From Roseateles violae (GTDB taxonomy: Bacteria; Pseudomonadota; Gammaproteobacteria; Burkholderiales; Burkholderiaceae_C): 64,000 bases of DNA. Below the pieces are notes generated by a model. It saw only the letters and a program-made list of their open reading frames with translations. It searched no databases and had not been told where the DNA came from. Positions 7,616-16,589 of the stretch are shown here, in pieces. The stretch lies in NCBI RefSeq assembly GCF_030410485.1, contig NZ_JAUHHC010000004.1:384128-448127 (forward strand). Direction: 5' to 3'. The number at the start of each line of letters is the position of its first letter. The stretch's first letter is position 1. The translations under genes and the position numbers were made by a program.

Positions 7616-9895
7616 ATGCAGACAGCGCAAGCCGACGGGCCCCTGGCCCGGGCGAAACGGGAATGGCCGCCGGCCCTGCTGGCGGCGCTGACGACGGCGG
7701 CGGTGCAAACGCCGTTCGCCGCCTTCTACGGCCTGCTCGCCTTCGCGCCGCTGGGGCCGGATCTTGCCCACCAGGCGCTGGCGACGGCGCTGTTCGGCAC
7801 CGCCGCGGCCCATCTGGCCGCCAGCCTGGCGGGCAGCCGCAATCTGATCCTGGGCCCGCGCCCGGCCACGACCCTGCTGGTCGCCGGCCTGCTGAGCAGC
7901 CTGATGCTGCGGCCCGAAACGCAATTGCCCGATGGCAGCGGCGCCGATGTCGGGTTGCTGCTGGCACTGACGGCGATCGGCGTCGCGCTGACCGGCCTGC
8001 TGCAACTGCTGCTGGCCGGCCTGAACCTGGCGCGGCTGGCGCAGTTCCTGCCGCATCCGGTGCGCGCCGGCTTCGTCAACGGCGTCGCGGTGCTGCTGCT
8101 GGTCGGCAGCCTGCCGCTGCTGCTGGGCCTGCCGCTGTCGGCCGACGGCGTGCTGGCCACGCTGACCAAGCTGCCGCTTCTGCTGCGGCAGACCGAAGCC
8201 GGCGCGCTGCTGGTCGGTCTGGTCGCGCTGGCGCTGGGCCGGTGGCCGCTGCGCTGGCGGGGCCGGCTGATGCCGGCCGGCCTCAGCGCGATGCTGGGCG
8301 GCATCGCCTGCCACCAGCTGCTGAGCATCAGCGACCTGCTGGCGCCGGGGCCGACCTTGCAGGTGCCGGCCCGGTTGCCGCCGCCGGACGGCGATCTGCT
8401 GCTGCAGGGCCTGCGATTGGCGCAGGAGCCGGCGCTGTGGCCGCTGCTGCCGCATCTGCTGGCCTTCGCGGCCGCCGCCTGCCTGCTCTGCACCCTGGAC
8501 AGCCTGCTGGTCGCCGGCGCGATGGACGGCCTGCGCGGCCGCCGGCATGACGGCCGGCGCGAACTGCTGGCCCAGGGCGTGTCCAATGTCGCCGCGGCCC
8601 TGGTCGGCGGCCAGCCGAGCGCGCCGGCACTGGGCCGCAGCCGCCTGCATTTCCAGGCCGGCGGCAGCCGGCAGTTCTCGGTCGCGCTGTACGGCCTGCT
8701 GATCCTGCTGTGCCTGTGGCTGGCACCGACCCTGCTGGGCCAGGTGCCGATGAGTGCGCTGGGTGCCTCGCTGCTGCTGGTCGGCCTGCAGATGTTCGAC
8801 GACTGGAGCCTGCGCGCACCGCGCCGCCTGTGGGCCGGCGGCCTTGTGCCGGCGCAGCGGCGCGGCCTGCTGCTGGACTACCTGCTGATGGCGCTGGTCG
8901 CGCTGCTGGTGATCTGGCGCGGCGTGGCGCTGGCGGTGGGCGTGGGCGTGCTGCTGGCCATGCTGCTGTTCGTGCGCGGCCAGGCGCGCGGCCTGCTGCG
9001 CTCCTCGCTGCGCGGCGATCAGCGCCGTTCGATCAAGCAGCGCCTGCCCGCCGCCCAGGCGCTGCTGCAGCGCGAGGGCCGGCGCATTGCGGTGCTGGAG
9101 CTGGAGGGGCCGCTGTTCTTCGGCACGGCCGAGCCGCTGATCGCACGGCTGCGCGAGCTGGTGGACGAGGTCGACTACCTGGTGCTGGGCCTGCACCGCA
9201 TCGGCGCCGTCGACGGCACCGGGGCGCGCTTCCTGCTCGAGTTCGCCGCCGATTGCGAGGCGCGCGGCAAGCATCTGCTGCTCGCCGAATGGGGCGACGC
9301 AAGCGATCCGCGCCTGCAGGCGCTGCTCGCCGGCGATGTGCATGGGCAGGCCGGCGGCCTGCGGCTCTACGCCGACATCGATCAGGCGCTGCAATGGGCC
9401 GAGGACGATCTGCTGCGGCGCGAGCGCTTCGAGGCGGCACCGCAGCCGGCGCGGCTGAGCCTGGCGCAGACGCAGCTGGGCCAGGGCTTGGATGCCGAGG
9501 AGCTCGACTGGCTGGCCGGCCGCATGCAGGGCCGCCAGCACGCGCCGGGCGAGCGCATCTTCGCGGCCGGCGATGCCGGCGACGCGCTCTACGTCAGCAT
9601 CGAGGGCGAGATCGCCGTGCTCTTGCCCGCCGCCGGCGGCGCCGCGCGCCGGCTCGCCCTGCTCGCGCCCGGCGTGATCCTGGGCGAGCTGGCCCTGCTC
9701 AGCGGTGAGCCGCGCAGCACCGAGGCGCGCGCCGAGACCGCGCTGTGGCTGATGCGGCTGGAGCGCGCGGCCTTCGAGGCGCTGCGCCACGAACGCCCGG
9801 CATTGGCCGACAAGCTGCTGCGCAATATGAGCCTGCAGCTGTCGGCGCGGCTGGCGGGCGTCACGCGCGAGCTGGCGGCGGCGCTGGCGCGCTGA
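7616..9895 (+). CDS. SulP-family anion transporter with STAS and cyclic-nucleotide-binding domains
   Basis: A fused membrane transporter of about 759 residues. The first 440 or so residues are multi-helix SulP/SLC26 membrane domain (PVRAGFVNGVAVLLLVGSL and many Leu/Ala/Gly-rich helices). A cytoplasmic STAS domain follows near residues 490-590 (IAVLELEGPLFFGTAEPL). A Crp-type nucleotide-binding domain closes the protein near 635-750 and carries the phosphate-cassette-like GELALLSGEPRSTEARA. SulP proteins move sulfate, bicarbonate or dicarboxylates; the substrate here is unknown. The start at 7616 was chosen for the GAGGG sequence just upstream; an ATG at 7592 is possible. Confidence 0.9.
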   Translation: MQTAQADGPLARAKREWPPALLAALTTAAVQTPFAAFYGLLAFAPLGPDLAHQALATALFGTAAAHLAASLAGSRNLILGPRPATTLLVAGLLSSLMLRPETQLPDGSGADVGLLLALTAIGVALTGLLQLLLAGLNLARLAQFLPHPVRAGFVNGVAVLLLVGSLPLLLGLPLSADGVLATLTKLPLLLRQTEAGALLVGLVALALGRWPLRWRGRLMPAGLSAMLGGIACHQLLSISDLLAPGPTLQVPARLPPPDGDLLLQGLRLAQEPALWPLLPHLLAFAAAACLLCTLDSLLVAGAMDGLRGRRHDGRRELLAQGVSNVAAALVGGQPSAPALGRSRLHFQAGGSRQFSVALYGLLILLCLWLAPTLLGQVPMSALGASLLLVGLQMFDDWSLRAPRRLWAGGLVPAQRRGLLLDYLLMALVALLVIWRGVALAVGVGVLLAMLLFVRGQARGLLRSSLRGDQRRSIKQRLPAAQALLQREGRRIAVLELEGPLFFGTAEPLIARLRELVDEVDYLVLGLHRIGAVDGTGARFLLEFAADCEARGKHLLLAEWGDASDPRLQALLAGDVHGQAGGLRLYADIDQALQWAEDDLLRRERFEAAPQPARLSLAQTQLGQGLDAEELDWLAGRMQGRQHAPGERIFAAGDAGDALYVSIEGEIAVLLPAAGGAARRLALLAPGVILGELALLSGEPRSTEARAETALWLMRLERAAFEALRHERPALADKLLRNMSLQLSARLAGVTRELAAALAR

Positions 9896-9988
9896 GTCAC
9901 CGGCGCCGCTGCGCATACACTCGGGGCCTCGCAGGGTGCTCGGCGCCTGCATAGCCCTCAGGCATCACGAGAGTTCAACAGAGAATCC

Positions 9989-10567
9989 ATGCCCCCGATC
10001 CCCTCGGTTACCAAAGCATTCATGCTGGCCTGCGTGGGCCTGTACTGCCTGTTCTTCCTGGCGCCGGGATTGCAGGGCCCGTTCGAGTTGTGGCCGCTGC
10101 AGTCGGGCAATTTCTTTCCCTGGCAGCTGATCAGCTACGCCTTTCTGCATGGCAGCGAGTGGCATCTGTTCTTCAATATGCTGGGCCTGTGGATGTTCGG
10201 CTCCGAACTGGAGCGTGTCTGGGGCGGCCGTCGCTACACGCAGATCCTGCTCGCCAGCACGCTGAGCGCGGCCATCGTCCAGCTGATCTTCACCTTCCTG
10301 ATGGGTTCCTACGCGCCGACGGTGGGCGCCTCCGGCGCGCTGTTCGGCCTGCTGCTGTCCTTCGGCATGCTGTTCCCGAACCGCATCATCGTGCCGCTGT
10401 TCCCGCCGATCCCGATGAAGGCCAAGGTCTTCGTGGCGATCTTCGGTGGGCTGGAACTGCTGCTGGGCCTGGGCGGCAGCAGCGGCGTCGCCCATTTCGC
10501 GCATCTGGGCGGCATGCTCGGCGCCTATCTGCTGATCCGCTACTGGCGCGGCGGCCGCCGGCGCTAG
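9989..10567 (+). CDS. Rhomboid-family intramembrane serine protease
   Basis: A six-helix integral membrane protease of 192 residues. The catalytic serine is S115 in GASGALFG and the catalytic histidine is H172 in HFAHLGGMLGAY. The family's HxxxN segment is H59-L-F-F-N63, where both residues help form the oxyanion hole. It is a bare catalytic core with a basic C-terminal tail (RYWRGGRRR). The substrate is unknown. Its TAG stop is shared inside a CTAG palindrome with the stop of the converging epimerase-like gene, a 4-base tail-to-tail overlap. Confidence 0.93.
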   Translation: MPPIPSVTKAFMLACVGLYCLFFLAPGLQGPFELWPLQSGNFFPWQLISYAFLHGSEWHLFFNMLGLWMFGSELERVWGGRRYTQILLASTLSAAIVQLIFTFLMGSYAPTVGASGALFGLLLSFGMLFPNRIIVPLFPPIPMKAKVFVAIFGGLELLLGLGGSSGVAHFAHLGGMLGAYLLIRYWRGGRRR

Positions 10568-11469
10568 GCCAGCAGCCCCAGCGCCGGCTGCGGATAGCGC
10601 AGCCGCAGGCGCAGCTCGGTCTTCAGCCGGCTGTTGGCGAGCCGCCGCGATTCGCTCAGGAAGCTCAGCTGCAGCGGCGTCATCAGCGCCGCCGCCTCGG
10701 CCCGGCCGACGCGCGGCGGCCGCGGCAGGCCGCAGAGATCGGCGGCCAGATCGAAATAGTCGCCCATCAGCAGCTCGCTGTCGTCGCAGACATGGACGGC
10801 GCGCTGCGGCCGGCCGCGCGACAGCGCCAGCACGCAGGCGCGCGCCAGATCCTCGGCATGGATGTGGTTGGTGTAGACATCGTCCTCGCGCCGCAGCACC
10901 GGCTTGCCGGCCGCCAGGCGCTCACGCGGATGGCCGCCGGGCCGGTCGGCGGCATAGATGCCCGGCACGCGCAGAATCGTCACGCTGCAACCGAAGGCGG
11001 CGCCGAACCAGCGCAGCCGCCGTTCGGCGTCGACCCGGCGGCGCGCGCGCGCGGTCGTCGGCGCCACCGGCCGCGTCTCGTCGAAGCGCGCGCCGCCGCA
11101 GTCGCCATAGACGCCGGTCGTGCTCGCGTAGACCAGGCGCCGCGGCGGCGACTTGCGTGCCAAGGCACGCAAGAGCGCCAGGCTGCGCCGGTCCTCATCC
11201 CCCTCGGCCTGCGGCGGCGCCAGGTGCAGCACCGCATCGGCCCAGCCGGCCAGGCGGGCCAGCGTCTCGGGCCGGTCCAGATCGCCCAGCAGCGGCGTCG
11301 CGCCGGCGGCGCGCAGCTCGTCGACGCGCTGCGGATTGGAGCTCAGTGCGGCAATCCGCCAGCGGCCGCGCAAGAGCCGCAGCACCCGCAGGCCGATATC
11401 GCCGCAGCCGACGATCAGCAGGCGTGGCCTTTTGGCCAGCAGGGCCGTGGCGGAGGGCTTGGCGGACAT
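10564..11469 (-). CDS. NAD(P)-dependent epimerase/dehydratase-like protein
   Basis: An extended short-chain-dehydrogenase fold protein of 301 residues. The N-terminal nucleotide loop is LLIVGCGDIGLRVLRLL (GxGxxG form). A YASTTGVYGDCGG segment lines the active site, but the usual YxxxK is not evident, so catalysis is uncertain. RVPGIYAADRPGGHP and YTNHIHAEDLARA match the family's C-terminal substrate lobe. It resembles YeeZ-type proteins of unknown function. The start is ATG at 11469 (MSAKPSATAL), and it is divergent from the ferredoxin reductase gene across 96 bases. Confidence 0.85.
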   Translation of the reverse strand: MSAKPSATALLAKRPRLLIVGCGDIGLRVLRLLRGRWRIAALSSNPQRVDELRAAGATPLLGDLDRPETLARLAGWADAVLHLAPPQAEGDEDRRSLALLRALARKSPPRRLVYASTTGVYGDCGGARFDETRPVAPTTARARRRVDAERRLRWFGAAFGCSVTILRVPGIYAADRPGGHPRERLAAGKPVLRREDDVYTNHIHAEDLARACVLALSRGRPQRAVHVCDDSELLMGDYFDLAADLCGLPRPPRVGRAEAAALMTPLQLSFLSESRRLANSRLKTELRLRLRYPQPALGLLA

Positions 11470-11565
11470 CGGGTGAAGCTCAGGCAAAATGGCGGCCCAG
11501 TGTACGGCCCGGCAAGCGCGGGCCGCTTTCGCGTCCAGACGGCGTCCAGCGCCCCAGCCTTCATC

Positions 11566-12600
11566 ATGAATTTCCAGGTCACCGTACAACCCAGCGGCCG
11601 CGTCTTCGAGGTCGAACGCGACGAAACCATGCTTGGCGCCGCGATCCGCCAGGGCGTCGGTCTGCCCTATGGCTGCCGTGATGGCGCTTGCGGCTCCTGC
11701 AAGAGCAAGCTGCTCGAGGGCCGCGTGATCCATGGCGCGCACCAGAGCAAGACCCTGACGCCGCTGGAAGAGGAAGCCGGCTATGTGCTGACCTGCTGTG
11801 CGACGCCGCAGACCGACTGCGTGCTGGAAGCGCGCACGGTGCCCGGCGCCGGCGAGTTCGCCGTGCTCAAGCTGCCCAGCCGCGTGATGACGCTGGAGAA
11901 GCCGGCCGGCGACGTGGCCGTCGTGCGCCTGCAGCTGCCGGCCACGCAGAACTTCCAGTTCCATGCCGGTCAGTACGTCGAGTTCATTCTGCGCGACGGC
12001 TCGCGCCGCTCTTACAGCATGGCCAATGCCCCGCACAATCTGGGCACCCCGCCGGCCGTCGAGCTGCACATCCGCCATATGCCGGGCGGCAAGTTCACCG
12101 ACCATGTGTTCGGCACGATGAAGGAAAAAGACATCCTGCGCATGGAGGGCCCGTTCGGCAGCTTCTTCCTGCGCGAGGACTCGGACAAGCCGATGCTGCT
12201 CTTGGCCAGCGGCACCGGCTTCGCGCCGATCAAGGCCATCATCGAGCGCATCGAGCACCTGGCCCTGACGCGCCCGACGACGCTGTACTGGGGCTGCCGC
12301 AGCAAGGCCGATTTGTACCTGCATGACTGGGCGCTGGAGGCGGCCGCGCGGCTGCCGAACCTGACGTACATCCCGGTGCTGTCCGAGCCTAAGCCCGAGG
12401 ACGCGTGGACCGGCCGCACCGGCTTCGTCCACCAGGCGGTGATGGCCGACCTGCCCGATCTGTCGGGGCATCAGGTCTATGCCTGCGGCGCGCCCATCAT
12501 GGTCGACTCCGCGCATCGCGACTTCGTCTCGCAATGCAATCTGCCGGACGAGGAGTTCTACGCGGACTCGTTCACGTCCGAGGCCGACAAGCATGGCTGA
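11566..12600 (+). CDS. 2Fe-2S ferredoxin--NAD(P)H reductase (AscD-like)
   Basis: A 344-residue electron-transfer flavoprotein. An N-terminal plant-type 2Fe-2S ferredoxin domain carries the cluster cysteines in GCRDGACGSCKSKLLEG and the fourth in YVLTCCA. A FAD domain (RRSYSMANAP) and an NAD(P)-binding domain (LLLASGTGFAPIKAIIE, ending YACGAPIMV) follow. In Burkholderiales such proteins are commonly labelled CDP-6-deoxy-delta-3,4-glucoseen reductase, but no deoxysugar genes are nearby, so it is better read as a general reductase feeding an oxygenase or another acceptor. It precedes a 2OG-Fe dioxygenase gene, separated by strong hairpins. Confidence 0.9.
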   Translation: MNFQVTVQPSGRVFEVERDETMLGAAIRQGVGLPYGCRDGACGSCKSKLLEGRVIHGAHQSKTLTPLEEEAGYVLTCCATPQTDCVLEARTVPGAGEFAVLKLPSRVMTLEKPAGDVAVVRLQLPATQNFQFHAGQYVEFILRDGSRRSYSMANAPHNLGTPPAVELHIRHMPGGKFTDHVFGTMKEKDILRMEGPFGSFFLREDSDKPMLLLASGTGFAPIKAIIERIEHLALTRPTTLYWGCRSKADLYLHDWALEAAARLPNLTYIPVLSEPKPEDAWTGRTGFVHQAVMADLPDLSGHQVYACGAPIMVDSAHRDFVSQCNLPDEEFYADSFTSEADKHG

Positions 12601-12656
12601 ACAGCGTTCAGCCATGCTTGCGGCGCAGGCTCATATCGCCAACGGCGATGTGAGCC
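12588..12656. repeat. Two adjacent strong hairpins (REP-like or 3' structure)
   Basis: The first hairpin is a perfect 15-bp inverted repeat, arms 12588-12602 and 12606-12620, with a 3-base loop; it contains the reductase stop codon. The second has 13-bp arms at 12628-12640 and 12644-12656 with one G-T wobble and a 3-base loop. Neither is followed by a T run, so ordinary termination is not the obvious role. Confidence 0.85.
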
Positions 12657-12688
12657 GTAGCCACAAGCACCTTGGATAAAGCCCCGTG

Positions 12689-13426
12689 ATGTTCGAGCCG
12701 CCTTACGTTCCGGTCGATCGATTCGAGCAGCAGCTCCGTCGGCTCGGCCATGCCGTGCTGGCGCCGGAGAGCCTGGCTGCCGGCCTGGGCTGCGAGACGA
12801 AGGAACTGGCGGCGCTGGCCCCGTTCTGGAACGACCTGCCCCCCGATGCCTATCTGAAGGACGGCGGCCGCTATCGTTTCCGCCGCCACAGCTGCTTCAT
12901 CGCCGACGGCAGGGCGCTGACGCTGGCCCCGCACCGCGCGCATTGGCAGCCGCTGGACTACAACGCCCTGCATGGCGGCATCGAGCGCTGGTTCGAGCCA
13001 ATGGCGGCCGCGGCACTGGCCCAGCCGGCCTGGCAGCGGCTGCTGCTGGGCCTGGCCCGCATCGCCTCGGGCCTGAAGGGCGAGCAGCCCTGGTTCATCG
13101 AGGCGCACCAGTTCCGCATCGACACGACCGACGGCATCGGCCGGCCGACGCCGGAGGGCGCGCACCGCGACGGCGTCGATCTGGTGGCCGTCTTCCTGGT
13201 CGACCGCCAGGGCATCAAGGGCGGCGAATCGCGCGTCTTCGAGGCGCAGGGCCCGAACGGCCAGCGCTTCACCATGAGCGCGCCCTGGACCCTGCTGCTG
13301 CTGGACGACGAGCGGGTGATCCACGAGACCACGCCGATCCAGCCGACGGCCGAGCATGGCCATCGCGACACCCTGGTCGTCACCCTGCGCGGCGGTGGCT
13401 TCCAGGGGCCCGAACAGGCCCAGTAA
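12689..13426 (+). CDS. 2OG-Fe(II) dioxygenase family protein
   Basis: A 245-residue protein like the 2OG-Fe dioxygenase family that includes amino-acid hydroxylases such as the isoleucine 4-hydroxylase type. The iron facial triad is visible as HRD (about H159, D161) in GAHRDGVDLVAVFLV and the distal H212 in VIHETTP. A downstream Arg in GHRDTLVVTLR can bind 2-oxoglutarate. The substrate is unknown; the amino-acid dehydrogenase 130 bases downstream is suggestive only. GTG at 12686 and ATG at 12689 are both possible, and ATG is preferred. Confidence 0.88.
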   Translation: MFEPPYVPVDRFEQQLRRLGHAVLAPESLAAGLGCETKELAALAPFWNDLPPDAYLKDGGRYRFRRHSCFIADGRALTLAPHRAHWQPLDYNALHGGIERWFEPMAAAALAQPAWQRLLLGLARIASGLKGEQPWFIEAHQFRIDTTDGIGRPTPEGAHRDGVDLVAVFLVDRQGIKGGESRVFEAQGPNGQRFTMSAPWTLLLLDDERVIHETTPIQPTAEHGHRDTLVVTLRGGGFQGPEQAQ

Positions 13427-13498
13427 TACCATCCCGGCATCGCTTCATGCGCAAGCGGCTGTCCGGCCGCCGGCTGGCGCCCACTACACTTGCGGGCG

Positions 13499-13519
13499 CC
13501 GGCGACCACAAGTCGCCGG
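13499..13519 (+). promoter_or_regulatory. Leader hairpin before the amino-acid dehydrogenase
   Basis: CCGGCGAC and GTCGCCGG pair perfectly around CACAA, 37 bases before the start codon, followed by TTCCTTTCCC. It may be a weak terminator for the dioxygenase gene or an mRNA leader structure. Confidence 0.4.
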
Positions 13520-13555
13520 TTCCTTTCCCAACCGCATCACGAGTGCCAACACGCC

Positions 13556-14671
13556 ATGAACGCTGTCACCGATCTCGCGCGCGCCATTTCCGAACATTCG
13601 GGCGCCGCATCCCTCCCCTCCTCCCTCTTCGGCCTGCCGGATCAAGCCCCGCATGAGCGCGTGCTGCTGGCCGCCGATGAACAGACCGGCCTGAAGGCCA
13701 TCCTGGCCGTGCACAGCACCGCCCGCGGCCCGGCCTTCGGTGGCTGCCGCCTGTGGAGCTACGACAACGAGCTGTCGGCGCTGAACGACGCGCTGCGCCT
13801 GTCGCAAGGCATGAGCCTGAAGAACGCGCTAGCCGATCTGCCCTTCGGCGGCGGCAAGGCCGTCATCATCAAGCCGGCCGGCGCCTTCGACCGCCCGGCC
13901 CTGTTCGCCGCCTTCGGCCGCGCCGTCCAGTCGCTGGAAGGCGCCTACATCACGGCCGAGGACGTCGGCACGACGACGGCCGACATGCTGGGCATGCAGG
14001 CCCACACGCAGTTCGTCAGCGGCATCCCGCGCGCCGGCGCCTTCGGTGGCGACCCGAGCCCGAAGACGGCCTGGGGCGTGTTCGTGTCCATCCGCGCCGG
14101 CGTGCGCCAGGTGCTGGGCCGCGAGTCGCTGGAAGGCGTGCGTGTCGCCCTGCAGGGCCTCGGCGCCGTCGGCTGGCATCTGGCCGAATTCCTGCACCAG
14201 GCCGGTGCCAAGCTGGTCGTCGCCGACATCGACGCGGCCAAGGTCGCCCGCGCGCAAGAGCTGCTCGGTGCGCAGGCCGTGGGCGTGCATGAGATCCTGG
14301 CCGCCGACGTCGACGTGCTGGCGCCGAACGCCCTCGGCGCGGCGCTGAACGCCCAGTCGATCCCGACCCTGCGCGCCCGGCTGGTGGCCGGCGCGGCCAA
14401 CAACCAGCTGGCCACCGTGGCCGACGGCGATGCGCTGCAGGCGCGCGGCATCACCTATCTGCCCGACTACCTGGTCAATGCAGGCGGCATCATCAGCGTC
14501 GCGCGCGAATACCGTGGCGAGGGCGAGGAGCAGGCGGTGATGGCCGAGGTCGGCAAGATCGCCGATCGGGTCACCGAGCTGCTCGAGCGCGTCAAGACGG
14601 CCGGCGGCGACGCCACGCCGGGCCGCATCGCCGATGCGTGGGCGCGCTCCAAACTGATCAAGCCGAACTGA
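13556..14671 (+). CDS. Glu/Leu/Phe/Val dehydrogenase (leucine dehydrogenase type)
   Basis: NAD-dependent oxidative deaminase of amino acids, 371 residues, closest in size and motifs to leucine dehydrogenase. The catalytic lysine segment reads LPFGGGKAVIIKP, preceded by FGGCRLWSYDNE and the substrate-lysine helix LSQGMSLKNALA. The Rossmann loop is LQGLGAVGWHLAEFL, and NNQLA plus YLPDYLVNAGGIISV close the site. It probably interconverts branched-chain amino acids and their keto acids. The liv transporter on the opposite strand 1.2 kb away fits that use. The start at 13556 (MNAVTDLARA) removes an unconserved 22-residue extension. Confidence 0.92.
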   Translation: MNAVTDLARAISEHSGAASLPSSLFGLPDQAPHERVLLAADEQTGLKAILAVHSTARGPAFGGCRLWSYDNELSALNDALRLSQGMSLKNALADLPFGGGKAVIIKPAGAFDRPALFAAFGRAVQSLEGAYITAEDVGTTTADMLGMQAHTQFVSGIPRAGAFGGDPSPKTAWGVFVSIRAGVRQVLGRESLEGVRVALQGLGAVGWHLAEFLHQAGAKLVVADIDAAKVARAQELLGAQAVGVHEILAADVDVLAPNALGAALNAQSIPTLRARLVAGAANNQLATVADGDALQARGITYLPDYLVNAGGIISVAREYRGEGEEQAVMAEVGKIADRVTELLERVKTAGGDATPGRIADAWARSKLIKPN

Positions 14672-14692
14672 GGCCTTGTCCCGATGCGGAAC

Positions 14693-14722
14693 AGGCCCCG
14701 GGGCTGCTAGGCTCCGGGGCCT
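14693..14722 (+). promoter_or_regulatory. Hairpin flush with the Bug-receptor start codon
   Basis: Twelve-base arms AGGCCCCGGGGC and GCTCCGGGGCCT pair with one mismatch around TGCTAG, and the right arm ends on the base before the ATG at 14723. No other Shine-Dalgarno is visible, so the structure may hide the ribosome-binding region. Confidence 0.55.
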
Positions 14723-15769
14723 ATGAGTTTGATGATCCCGACAAGCCGCCGCCGCATGCTGGCCGGCGCGGCGAGTCTGCTGGCCACCCCGGCCGGCCTG
14801 GCGCAGGTGCTGCTTGGCGCCCCGAGTGCCGCCAATAGCCTGAGCAGCAAGCCGGGCACCCGGCTGGTCGTTCCCTTCGCCCCCGGCGGCGCCACCGATG
14901 TACTGGCCCGCGCGCTCGCGGAGCGCACCCAGGAACGGCTCGGCCCCATCGTCATCGACAACCGCGCCGGCCTGCGCGGCAGCCTGGGCACCGAATCGGT
15001 CGCCCGGGCGGCGCCGGACGGTTCGACGCTGCTCCTGGGCACCGTCATCACCCATGCGATCAATCCCTGGCTGGGCGCCAGCAAGCTCTATGACCCGGTG
15101 CGCGACTTCACGCCGATCACCCTGCTGGCGCGCATGCCCAATGTGCTGGTCGTCAATGCCGACAGCGCCAGGCGCCTGGGGCTGAACAGCGTCGCCGATC
15201 TGATCGCCTATGCGCGCCAGCATCCGGGCAAGCTCAGCTATGGCTCGACCGGCATCGGCAGCACCGGCCATCTGGCGGCCGAACTGCTGAAGGCGCGCTG
15301 CAATGTCTTCATCACCCACCTGCCCTATGCCGGCATCAATCCGGCGCTCAAGGGCCTGCTCGGCGGCGAGGTCGATCTGAGCTTTCAGAACCTGGCCAGT
15401 GCCGCGCCCGGCATCAAGTCCGGCAAGCTGCGCGCGCTGGCGGTCAGCACCGCGCGGCGCAGCAGCAGCATGCCGGAGCTGCCGACTCTGGCCGAGAGCG
15501 CGCCGGGCCTGGGCCTGGACGGCTTCGACGTGGGCATCTGGTTCGGCCTGTTCGGCCCGGCGCGGATGACGCCGGCGCTGACCGCGCGGCTGAACGGCAT
15601 CTTCACCGAGGCGCTGGCCACGCCCGAGCTGCGCGAGCGCCTAGACACCCTGAAGGCCGAGGCCTCGCCCAGCACGCCCGAGCAGCTGGCCGCGCTGGTC
15701 AAGACCGATCTGCAGCGGCACGAACAGATGAGCAAGCGCAGCGGCGGCCGGCTCGACGGAATGCAATGA
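14723..15769 (+). CDS. Bug-family tripartite tricarboxylate transporter receptor
   Basis: A periplasmic solute receptor of 348 residues. The N-terminus has a twin-arginine-like signal (SRRRMLAGAASLLATPAGLAQ). The mature protein shows Bug-family marks: LVVPFAPGGATDVLARALAE near residue 50, VIDNRAGLRGSLGTESVAR, LSYGSTGIGSTGHLAAELL, and LPYAGINPALKGLLGGEVDLSF. Such receptors bind carboxylates and often lack adjacent transporter genes in Burkholderiales, as here. Its start codon abuts a strong hairpin, and a bidirectional terminator follows it. Confidence 0.93.
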   Translation: MSLMIPTSRRRMLAGAASLLATPAGLAQVLLGAPSAANSLSSKPGTRLVVPFAPGGATDVLARALAERTQERLGPIVIDNRAGLRGSLGTESVARAAPDGSTLLLGTVITHAINPWLGASKLYDPVRDFTPITLLARMPNVLVVNADSARRLGLNSVADLIAYARQHPGKLSYGSTGIGSTGHLAAELLKARCNVFITHLPYAGINPALKGLLGGEVDLSFQNLASAAPGIKSGKLRALAVSTARRSSSMPELPTLAESAPGLGLDGFDVGIWFGLFGPARMTPALTARLNGIFTEALATPELRERLDTLKAEASPSTPEQLAALVKTDLQRHEQMSKRSGGRLDGMQ

Positions 15770-15770
15770 A

Positions 15771-15795
15771 AACAGGCGCCCGCGGCGCCTGTTTT
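15771..15795. terminator. Bidirectional terminator between the Bug receptor and livF
   Basis: AACAGGCGCC and GGCGCCTGTT form a perfect 10-bp stem around CGC, with A on the left and T on the right. It can end both the plus-strand receptor gene and the minus-strand liv operon. Confidence 0.85.
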
Positions 15796-15838
15796 GATCC
15801 TGCGAGCGCCGCGCGGCGCCCGCCTTACTCCCCCGGAA

Positions 15839-16567
<729 letters not shown>

Positions 16568-16589
16568 ATTCAGTTCCCGTTAAGGCCGT

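Noticed and set aside
7565-9952. Minus-strand open frame of 795 residues opposite the SulP transporter gene
   Set aside because: Glutamine-rich antisense shadow with no recognisable domain.
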